NCBI GenBank assembly: GCA_041389565.1 | Contig: JAWKRP010000028.1 | Location: 1 to 64,000, forward strand | DNA from: JACKEQ01 sp041389565 | GTDB taxonomy: Bacteria > Myxococcota_A > UBA796 > GCA-2862545 | Reading direction: 5' to 3' | DNA length: 64,000 bases | Shown: positions 57,739-64,000 of the stretch, piece after piece | Position numbering within the stretch: position 1 is the stretch's first letter | Layout of the letters: every line of letters begins with the position of its first letter | The notes under the pieces: model-generated | What the model was told of the DNA's origin: nothing | What the model saw: the letters and a program-made list of their open reading frames with translations, nothing else | Databases searched by the model: none | Position numbers and translations under genes: made by a program

Positions 57739-58773
57739 TCAGAACGCTTCGCCGAAGCTGAAGTAGGCGCCCAGCGCGTCGATGCCCACCGCCACGTCGA
57801 CGCGGAGGTTCGTGCCCTGCTCGTCGACGCGGAGCCGCAGCCCTCCGCCGGCGGTCGGGCGGATGGCGGCCACCGACACGTCCGCGAGGTTCGGCACCAC
57901 CTCGCCGGCACCCGCGAACACGACGCCGCCGAAGCGCCACACGATGGGGAACCGGAGCTCCGACTGTACGGCCAGCAGGTGCTTGTCGCGGTAGCGGCCG
58001 CGCGTGTAGCCGCGGGTGATGGTGTCGCCGCCGAGCAGCGCGAGCATGCGGAAGGGCGGGTCGCCGCCGTGGAGCTGGGCGAACCCCTGGAACGCCAGCA
58101 GGGTCGGGCCGATCCCGACGTACACCCGGCCGTCGACCTCGTGGCGGACGAACGCGAACTGGCTGCCCGTGCCCCGCCCGAAGAACAGCTGACGGACCGA
58201 TCCGTAGCTCTCGCCAGCGGCCGGCCGCAGCGGCACCTCCCGGGAGTCCCACACCACGGTCGCGCCGAGCCCGGACGACACGCCGCCGTCGGCTCCGGTG
58301 ACCGCACCGTTCGCGAGCTCGCCCTCGGGGTCGGGGCGCACGCGGAACATGGACTGCAGCTTCCACACGGGGCCCACGTACAGCGACGGGATCGCGCGCA
58401 TCAGCACGGCGAGGTCGACCTCCACGCGGTCTGCGCTGTACCGCTCCCGTGCGGACTCGGGCGTGACGCTCCCGATGCCCCAGTAGTCCTCGGGATAGCG
58501 CAGGAGATCGAAGCCCCCGGTGATCAGGAACCGGTCGTTCGGGGTGTACACGTTCCAGTCGGTCGTGAGGATGAGCTGGCGGCGTGTGGTGATCGTGGCC
58601 TCGAGCTCGAACGTGCTGGGCCGGGTGTCGACGAACGGGTGCCCGGTGACGAGCACCACTCCGCCCACTGCGAGGCCCGTCTCGGGCGCCACGTCGATCG
58701 TCGGGAGCGGCAGTACGGAGAAGCGCCGAGCAGGGGCGTCGTCCGCCCACGCGGCCAGCAGGAGCCACAGCAT
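57739..58773 (-). CDS. Omp85/BamA-like surface antigen barrel protein
   Basis: A 344-residue protein with signal MLWLLLAAWADDA (ATG 58773; GTG 58779 is an alternative). The sequence resembles stand-alone bacterial surface antigen barrels: IDVAPETGLAVGGVVLVTG, a strand rich in aromatic residues, RSTFELEATITTRRQLILTT-like segments, RDKHLLAVQSELRFPIVWRFGGVVFAGAGEV near residue 270 and GIDALGAYFSFGEAF at the end. No POTRA domain is visible. Probable outer-membrane protein of unknown transport role. Confidence 0.75.
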   Translation of the reverse strand: MLWLLLAAWADDAPARRFSVLPLPTIDVAPETGLAVGGVVLVTGHPFVDTRPSTFELEATITTRRQLILTTDWNVYTPNDRFLITGGFDLLRYPEDYWGIGSVTPESARERYSADRVEVDLAVLMRAIPSLYVGPVWKLQSMFRVRPDPEGELANGAVTGADGGVSSGLGATVVWDSREVPLRPAAGESYGSVRQLFFGRGTGSQFAFVRHEVDGRVYVGIGPTLLAFQGFAQLHGGDPPFRMLALLGGDTITRGYTRGRYRDKHLLAVQSELRFPIVWRFGGVVFAGAGEVVPNLADVSVAAIRPTAGGGLRLRVDEQGTNLRVDVAVGIDALGAYFSFGEAF

Positions 58774-58798
58774 CCCCACGCGCGCGACCCGGAAGCGG

Positions 58799-59470
58799 CT
58801 AGCGAGCCGCTTCGACGGGCTCCATCCGGGGGTCGGCGCACGTCGTTCCGGCAGGCACCCGCGTGAGTGCGAACGTGCTCTCGTCGAGGACGGGCGTGAC
58901 GTTCGGCTGCTGGGCGAACAGCCGGTTCGCGGCTCCGAGGGTGTGCTGCACGAGCTCCTCCTGGCGCGCCTGACCCGTGACGGCGTCCCCCTCGACCGTG
59001 CCGACCAGCACGAGGTGCGTGCGCTGCGCGACGTACACCTCGACATCCCCGAACAGCGGAGCCCACACGCGGATCGTGGCCCCCGGGTTCCCGTCGCTCT
59101 CGTGGTCGACGAGGGTGGGGTCGGTCGGCTCGGTGGGGACGGCGTCGCCCACGTACCCGATGGTCGCGGTGCCGAGATCGACGCGGAACCGATCGCCATC
59201 CAGCTCGATGGGGGCGGTCGCATGGCGGATGTTGCGCACGAACGGCTCCGGGATCGTGGGCTTTCCGATGCGTCGCCGCGTGACCGCCACGATCGAGCAG
59301 TGCTCGTTCTCGAGCACCCCGTCGGCGACCGTCCACAGCTGCACGGTGTACGAGTCGCTCGGGGAGTGGCCGAGCACGGGCACGCGCACGTCGTGGACGA
59401 GGTGGAGGTCGAGCCGCCAGGTGCCCGTCAGGTCGGCAGCGGCCGCCGCAGCGACCCACAGTACGAACAC
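58799..59470 (-). CDS. Exported protein of unknown function
   Basis: A 223-residue protein with GTG start following GGGAGGG at good spacing. The signal is MFVLWVAAAAAADLTGTW. The mature part (GTWRLDLHLVHDVRVPVLG, NEHCSIVAVTRRRIGKPTIPEPFV) is beta-rich. LTGTWRL at the mature start recalls lipocalin-like openings. No family assigned. It precedes the barrel gene by 25 bases on the same strand and may form a unit with it. Confidence 0.62.
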   Translation of the reverse strand: MFVLWVAAAAAADLTGTWRLDLHLVHDVRVPVLGHSPSDSYTVQLWTVADGVLENEHCSIVAVTRRRIGKPTIPEPFVRNIRHATAPIELDGDRFRVDLGTATIGYVGDAVPTEPTDPTLVDHESDGNPGATIRVWAPLFGDVEVYVAQRTHLVLVGTVEGDAVTGQARQEELVQHTLGAANRLFAQQPNVTPVLDESTFALTRVPAGTTCADPRMEPVEAAR

Positions 59471-59580
59471 CGACCCTCCCGTGCTGCGCCTCGGTCGTGT
59501 GCGCGAGCATAACCGGGCACGTCCGGGGCCTCCGTGTCAGCCCGCTTGAAGAATGGCCGGGTCCCGGCGTACAGGAGGCC

Positions 59581-60228
59581 ATGAAGAACTTCCTGCTCCC
59601 TCTGTTGTCGCTCGCCCTCGTCGCGGGCTGTCATTCCCGGTTCAAGCGCGTGGCTCCCACCGTCGGGGTCGTGCGGGTCGAGGCGAACACGCTCGGTGGG
59701 CCGGACGTCGACCTGGGGCGCGCCTACGTCTCGGGCGGCGGCGGGCTCGGCGACGTGCTGAGCTCGGCCTACAACATCACGCAGATGGTCCGCGAGGGGA
59801 ACATCGCGGCGCACATCGCGGAGAAGGTCCGCCCCGACCAGGTGAACGCAGCGTTCGTGCACGGGTTCCGCGAGAGCCTGGGCGACGGCCCTCCGTTCGG
59901 GTCCACCACCGAGCCGGGCGCTCTGCTCGAGTTCCAGCTCGTCGACTGGGGCATGGAGCTGTACGGCTGGGGCCGTCCCGGGGTCTACAACTACGAGGTC
60001 GTCGTGCGGGGGTACGACGCGAACGGCAAGAAGATGTACCGCACGTCGTACCAGTGCTACACCGACGCCGGAACCACGGGCTGGATCGAGAAGTCCCCCT
60101 TCGCGGGCTCGTCCTCGCCGGACTCGATCAAGAACATCCCCGCGGAGCAGATCCAGGCGATCTTCGACGCTACGGCCTACGACTGCGGCCGCCAGTTCGT
60201 CTCGATCCTGCGCAAGCACGCCGGGTGA
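59581..60228 (+). CDS. Lipoprotein of unknown function
   Basis: A 215-residue protein with AGGAGG directly before ATG 59581 and signal MKNFLLPLLSLALVAGC. The mature sequence (VGVVRVEANTLGGPDVDLGR, EFQLVDWGMELYGWGRPGVYNYEVVVRGYDANGKKMY) has a pattern found in DUF4136/LptE-like lipoproteins, but I cannot assign it. YQCYTD and YDCGRQFV give a possible disulfide. It converges on the formylglycine-enzyme-like gene with a 3-base gap. Confidence 0.7.
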   Translation: MKNFLLPLLSLALVAGCHSRFKRVAPTVGVVRVEANTLGGPDVDLGRAYVSGGGGLGDVLSSAYNITQMVREGNIAAHIAEKVRPDQVNAAFVHGFRESLGDGPPFGSTTEPGALLEFQLVDWGMELYGWGRPGVYNYEVVVRGYDANGKKMYRTSYQCYTDAGTTGWIEKSPFAGSSSPDSIKNIPAEQIQAIFDATAYDCGRQFVSILRKHAG

Positions 60229-60231
60229 CCC

Positions 60232-61026
60232 TCATGGGTCCATCGCGCAGCGAACGCCCATTCCCCCGTAGTAGAACTCGACCGGATGGAACGTGCGCTC
60301 GCGCGTCGTGGGCTCGACGCCGCTCCCGATGCCGCCGCCGCGCATCACCTTGAAGTCGTCGGCCATCTCGTCGCGCGCGGAGCCGTCGGTGGGATGGCCG
60401 TCGTACGTGGGCCAGAACCAGTCCTGCGTCCACTCGAACGCGTTGCCGGCGAGCTCGCAGAACCCCAGCGGCGAGTCGCCCAGCGGATGGGTGCACACGT
60501 CCCACATGCCCGCGCCGCAGTCGGGGGTGCCCTGGCCGTTCCCCACGTTCACGCGCGTGCAGTCGGGCTCCTCTTCGCCCCATGGATACGTCGCGCCCGC
60601 GCCGCGGTTCGTGGCGGCGAACTCCCACTCGGACTCCGTGGGCAGGCGCCCGCCGTACCAGGCGCAGAAGTCGGTGGCCTGGCTCCACGTGACGCAGTTC
60701 ACCGGGCGGTTCGGCCGATCCGTGCCGTAGCAGTTCTCGGGACGGGGCGTGCACCCCCCGTCGGCCACGCAGTCTTCGTAGTCGACGACGCGCACCTCGT
60801 GACGCATGAGCGCGAACGACGGCACGTTCACGGTGTGCATGGGGTTCTGGTTCGCCGGGATGTCGTCGCCTTCGGGGGAGCCCATCTCGAACAGCCCGCC
60901 CACCACGCCGATCCAGGGATCCCCGACGTCGAAGCTGGTGTCCCAGGAGGGCGCGTCGGTGCCGTCGGTGTCGGGCATCTCGAGCGTGTCGACGGGGTCG
61001 GTGCACGCCAGCAGCAGGAACAGCAT
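60232..61026 (-). CDS. Formylglycine-generating-enzyme (SUMF1)-like lipoprotein
   Basis: A 264-residue protein with signal MLFLLLAC. The FGE-sulfatase domain is clear: GGLFEMGSPEGDD, VNCVTWSQATDFCAWYGGRLPTESEWEFAAT, YPWGEEEPDC, GNAFEWTQDWFWP, MRGGGIGS and GMGVRCA. True FGE converts a sulfatase Cys to formylglycine, but exported members often have other or unknown roles. No sulfatase is nearby. The active-site Cys pair cannot be confirmed by eye. Confidence 0.87.
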   Translation of the reverse strand: MLFLLLACTDPVDTLEMPDTDGTDAPSWDTSFDVGDPWIGVVGGLFEMGSPEGDDIPANQNPMHTVNVPSFALMRHEVRVVDYEDCVADGGCTPRPENCYGTDRPNRPVNCVTWSQATDFCAWYGGRLPTESEWEFAATNRGAGATYPWGEEEPDCTRVNVGNGQGTPDCGAGMWDVCTHPLGDSPLGFCELAGNAFEWTQDWFWPTYDGHPTDGSARDEMADDFKVMRGGGIGSGVEPTTRERTFHPVEFYYGGMGVRCAMDP

Positions 61027-61047
61027 GCGGAACCCTAGCCGCCCCGC

Positions 61048-62394
61048 TCACGGGCCGCGACGGGTGAGCTCCGGAACGGCGGCGTCGGTGACTTTCTTGC
61101 CGTGATGGCGCCGGATCCGGATGCCAGCATCGGTGAGCAGGGCGGTGGGGAGCACGCCCCCCGCGAACACGAACGTGAAGTCGTTCGGCACGACCACCTC
61201 CGTGCCGTCCTGGTCGAGCACCACCCGGTCGAGGTCGATGCGGGTGACGACCGACCCGAGCAGGACCGTGACGCGGCCGGCCTCGCGGGCCTGGTCGAGG
61301 CGCGTGAGGTTGTCTTCCTTCGCCCGGTTGAAGCCGCGCCCGCGGTACGAGAGCGTGACGCGGTTGCCGGCCTGCTCGCCGAGCGACACCGCGGCTTCGA
61401 GCGCGGAGTCTCCGCCGCCTACCACCAGGATGTGCTGGAACGTGTACTTCTCGGGATCGAGCAGTCGGTACGCGACCTTCTCGAGGTCTTCGCCCGGGCA
61501 CCCGAGCTTGCGCGGTGATCCGCGGCGCCCGATCGCGAGGATCACGTGGCGCCCGACGTGCTCGTGCTCGGCGGTCTGCACCAGGAACCCGTCGGGCGAG
61601 GGGAGGATGTGCTCCACGCGCTGCTGACCGGTGACCTTCAGCCCGGTCTTCGCCATGACGGCCTCGAAGTGCTCGATGAGCTCCTCCTTCCGCGCCGTGT
61701 GGAGGTTCAACCGACCGAAGCCCGGCAGCTCCATCGGCCGCGTCATCACGAGCTTCTGGCGCGGGTAGTGGCGGATCGCGCCGCCGAAGTCGTCCTGGTC
61801 GAGCAGCACGTACGTGGCGCCCCGCTCGATGGCACGCAGACCGGCTCCGATTCCAGCGGGACCGGCGCCCACGATCACGAAGTCGACGGCGTCCGGGACG
61901 GCAGGTGCGGGCGTGGCGAGCGCGTGGTCGACCGCCTGCCGGCCCTGCTCGACGGCGTTCGCGATCAGGCCCATCCCGCCGAGCTCGCCAGCGATGAACA
62001 GCCCGGGCACGTTGGTCTCGAACTGCGGCGACAGCTCGGGGATGTCGATGCCGCGCTGGTCGGAGCCGAACACGAGCTGGATGGCCTCGACCGGACACGC
62101 GGTGACACACGCGCCGTGCCCGACGCACTTCGCACCGTGGATGACGTGGGCCTGGCCGTTGATCACGCCCAGCACGTGCTCCGGGCACGCGGTGACGCAC
62201 GCGCCCGACCCCATGCAGCGCTGCGGATCGACCCACGGACGGATGGATGCGGGCTCGTTGCGCCCCGCCGCGATGGACGCCTCGCGGAGCTGACGCGCCT
62301 TGCGCTCCCGCCAGGTGAGCTTGATCCAGGTGGGGAGCACGAGGAACAGGCCGATCATCGCGACGACGACGAGGCTCGGGATCCAGGCGGTCAC
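61048..62394 (-). CDS. Ferredoxin-like and FAD/NAD(P) oxidoreductase, membrane-anchored
   Basis: A 448-residue protein starting at GTG 62394, which overlaps the cytochrome b-like gene by four bases. Residues ~4-22 form a membrane anchor (WIPSLVVVAMIGLFLVLPTW). Two ferredoxin-like motifs follow, RCMGSGACVTACP and KCVGHGACVTACP; in each the second canonical Cys is replaced (Ser, His). Then a flavoprotein (~150-448) with VIVGAGPAGIGAGL, HILVVGGGDSALEAA and late VFAGGVLPT, as in glutamate-synthase-small-subunit/thioredoxin-reductase relatives. It likely passes electrons between NAD(P)H and the adjacent membrane cytochrome. Confidence 0.87.
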   Translation of the reverse strand: MTAWIPSLVVVAMIGLFLVLPTWIKLTWRERKARQLREASIAAGRNEPASIRPWVDPQRCMGSGACVTACPEHVLGVINGQAHVIHGAKCVGHGACVTACPVEAIQLVFGSDQRGIDIPELSPQFETNVPGLFIAGELGGMGLIANAVEQGRQAVDHALATPAPAVPDAVDFVIVGAGPAGIGAGLRAIERGATYVLLDQDDFGGAIRHYPRQKLVMTRPMELPGFGRLNLHTARKEELIEHFEAVMAKTGLKVTGQQRVEHILPSPDGFLVQTAEHEHVGRHVILAIGRRGSPRKLGCPGEDLEKVAYRLLDPEKYTFQHILVVGGGDSALEAAVSLGEQAGNRVTLSYRGRGFNRAKEDNLTRLDQAREAGRVTVLLGSVVTRIDLDRVVLDQDGTEVVVPNDFTFVFAGGVLPTALLTDAGIRIRRHHGKKVTDAAVPELTRRGP

Positions 62395-63272
62395 GGGAAC
62401 AGGTTCTTCAGCGAGCCGGCGATGAGCACGGCCTGCAGGATGTGGAGGAAGACGATGATGTACATGGCCTTCGCGAGCGGCTCGTGGAACAGGTGCCAGA
62501 GCCGGAACAGCCGCGAGGTGACCGTCCAGGCCTCGACGTCGCGCTTGGCGCGCAGCTGATCGATCAGCCGGCGCGCGACGGTCTCCCTGGCAGCGGGCGG
62601 AAGACCTGCGCGCTCCAGGTGGATGGGGATCAGGCGTCGACGTCGGCGCACCTCGAAGTCGAGCAGCACCCACTGGAGCACCGACGTGGCGGGCCGATCG
62701 AGATCGCGGACGAGCGCCACCGCGGACGCGATCGACTCTCCGTGTGCCTGGGGCGACGCCGCGACGACGTCGGCGCGGAGCTGGGCGAGGTTCTCGTAGG
62801 CCGCGAGCAGGTCTTCCGAGCGGCCGGCCGCCGTGCGCGGGAAGTGGCCGTAGATGTAGCGGCCGAACACGCCGGAGAGCGCCACCAGCACCATGCACCA
62901 GAACCCGATGGCGATGAGCCCGTGTGGCATGGCGAGCCCGCTGTGCAGCAGGATGAACACCGGACCCATCACCCCACAGATGATGTGGAACCGCAGCCAG
63001 TGCGCGGGCGCACCCAGGAAGGTGAACCGCAGGAAGAACTTGCGAACGGTGTAGCTCAGCATCGCGATCATGAGCGCCGTGCCGAGCACTCCGAGCCACA
63101 GGCCTCCCGTCGCGCCGGGCCTCAGCGTACTGTCGAGCGGATGATCGACGCGGAGCTCGAGGGGCGTGAGGTAGTAGCCGAGGCCGTACCCGAAGACCCC
63201 GATGGCGAGCGCCCCCAGCGCGGTGGCGAACCCCACGAGACCGACCCAGACGAGCCCGTTCCTCAGCGACAT
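62391..63272 (-). CDS. Cytochrome b-like membrane protein
   Basis: A 293-residue protein with about five membrane segments. His residues in LRFHIICGVMGPVFILLHSGL and in RLWHLFHEPLAKAMYIIVFLHILQAVL could bind two hemes, as in cytochrome b561 or ferric-reductase-like proteins. ATG 63272 begins MSLRNGLVWVG; a GTG at 63299 would add nine residues. It is translationally coupled to the ferredoxin-flavoprotein by a GTGA overlap. The pair probably forms a two-subunit membrane electron-transfer complex. Confidence 0.82.
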   Translation of the reverse strand: MSLRNGLVWVGLVGFATALGALAIGVFGYGLGYYLTPLELRVDHPLDSTLRPGATGGLWLGVLGTALMIAMLSYTVRKFFLRFTFLGAPAHWLRFHIICGVMGPVFILLHSGLAMPHGLIAIGFWCMVLVALSGVFGRYIYGHFPRTAAGRSEDLLAAYENLAQLRADVVAASPQAHGESIASAVALVRDLDRPATSVLQWVLLDFEVRRRRRLIPIHLERAGLPPAARETVARRLIDQLRAKRDVEAWTVTSRLFRLWHLFHEPLAKAMYIIVFLHILQAVLIAGSLKNLFP

Positions 63273-63349
63273 GCGGGGTGTATCCGAGTCCGCGCGCACG
63301 CACCCGGCAGAACGCTTCGCCAGCTGGTAGCCTGCGACCGGAGGCCGAC

Positions 63350-64000
63350 ATGCTCCTCACGATCGTCGCCGCGCTCGCGCACACCGCTCTCGAATACCCC
63401 CAGCCGCGCTACCCGTCCGATGGCAACAGCGCCAACAAGGCCTGTCCGTGCGGGGTGGGCGAGAGCAACCGGCTCTGCAACGTCCCGTCCGACCGCAGCG
63501 ATCCCGATCGCGACGACTCGCGCGCGACCACCTTCCAGGCCGGCCAGACCATCACGCTCGAGTTCTACGAGACCATCGGGCACGCGGGCCGCTACCGCAT
63601 CGCGTTCGACCCCGACGGCGCCGACATGGACGACTTCAACGCGAACATCCTGCTCGACGTCGCCGACCCGCCAGGGAACGCCGGCAACACGGGCGAGGGC
63701 TCGCGCTGGGCGTTCGAGGTCACGCTCCCGAGCACGCCGTGCACGAACTGCACGCTCCAGCTCGTCCAGATGATGGACGGGAACACGGCCGACCCCGTGG
63801 CCGACCCCATCGGTCGCTCGTCGTACTACCAGTGCGCCGATCTGGTGCTGACGGCCGGTCCGGTCGACACCGACGACCCCGCGCCGCCCATCGACACCGA
63901 CGACACCGACGCCGACACGGATCCCGACACCGACACCGATGCTCCGCCCGTGGAAGCCGATGCCGGATGCGGGTGCGCTTCGGTCACCCCGCTCTCCTCG
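63350..64000 (+). CDS. LPMO-like surface protein (SCE4755-type), 3' truncated by window edge
   Basis: 217 codons remain, in a frame open to the right edge. The signal MLLTIVAALA is followed directly by H11 (HTALEYPQPRYPSDGNSANK, ACPCGVGESNRLC). An N-terminal His after cleavage is the copper-brace residue of lytic polysaccharide monooxygenases. The beta domain (ITLEFYETIGHAGRYRIAF, CTNCTLQLVQMMDG, SYYQCADL) fits the LPMO-like family known from Sorangium SCE4755. The central GHAGRYRI His is a candidate second copper ligand. A DT-repeat linker and the start of a GCGCASVTPLSS tail (MYXO-CTERM-like) end the window. Probable surface-anchored polysaccharide oxidase. Confidence 0.82.
   Translation, partial: MLLTIVAALAHTALEYPQPRYPSDGNSANKACPCGVGESNRLCNVPSDRSDPDRDDSRATTFQAGQTITLEFYETIGHAGRYRIAFDPDGADMDDFNANILLDVADPPGNAGNTGEGSRWAFEVTLPSTPCTNCTLQLVQMMDGNTADPVADPIGRSSYYQCADLVLTAGPVDTDDPAPPIDTDDTDADTDPDTDTDAPPVEADAGCGCASVTPLSS

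Overview
The window is about 64 kb of very GC-rich DNA, densely packed with genes and without rRNA, tRNA, CRISPR arrays or insertion sequences that I can recognise. It most likely comes from a member of the Myxococcota. The evidence is the large number of secreted lipoproteins, Asp-Thr/Asp-Ala/Asp-Ser repeat linkers, MopE-type calcium/metal motifs, C-terminal GC(T/G)C...RRR tails like MYXO-CTERM, and a nitric oxide synthase with an N-terminal reductase of the type described from Sorangium. Codon use looks uniform and there are no mobility genes. The window therefore reads as ordinary chromosome, or an assembled metagenome contig, rather than an island.

Layout. 1-2 kb: 3' part of a VWA surface protein and a Tat-exported intradiol dioxygenase-like lipoprotein. 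2-5.4 kb: a Fur-box-controlled heme uptake operon (TonB receptor, HmuY-like lipoprotein, DT-repeat lipoprotein). 5.4-7.5 kb: LysR regulator divergent from an aldo/keto reductase. 7.5-13.9 kb: metzincin lipoprotein, two unknown exported proteins, a metallophosphatase/tetraheme cytochrome protein and a His-Gly-repeat protein. 13.9-20.9 kb: a signalling cluster (membrane SpoIIE phosphatase, FeeM/GNAT-like protein, two ATP-binding kinase-like regulators, a STAS protein, a ThiF-nitroreductase protein of the Rv1355c type and a soluble histidine kinase). 21-23 kb: an MbnP/MbnH pair. 23-39 kb: hydrolase, surface lipoproteins, an Ntn-hydrolase-like protein, a DUF2239-DUF1330 fusion, a sigma factor with a VOC protein, a methyltransferase, a PAS histidine kinase and a large FG-GAP/lamin-tail protein. 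39.8-46.3 kb: a run of six minus-strand genes (multiheme cytochrome, outer-membrane barrel, YceI, reductase-NOS, thioredoxin-reductase-like protein, AraC regulator). 47-54.5 kb: a second minus-strand run (RseP-like protein without its catalytic Glu, membrane protein, LamG/MopE protein, TAP-type hydrolase, DUF1801), then an outer-membrane protein and an SGNH hydrolase. 54.5-56.2 kb: an out-of-frame join between a truncated di-heme peroxidase and a DT-repeat surface protein. 56.3-64 kb: outer-membrane and exported proteins, a formylglycine-enzyme-like lipoprotein, a cytochrome b-like plus ferredoxin-flavoprotein pair, and a truncated LPMO-like protein at the edge.

Genes are tightly coupled: many neighbours overlap by four bases (ATGA or GTGA), which supports the operons named here. 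The strongest candidates for new biology are the signalling cluster at 13.9-20.9 kb, the NOS operon with its unresolved 5' end, the protease-dead site-2 protease homologue, and the shared Cys/Arg C-terminal tails that follow Asp-rich repeats.
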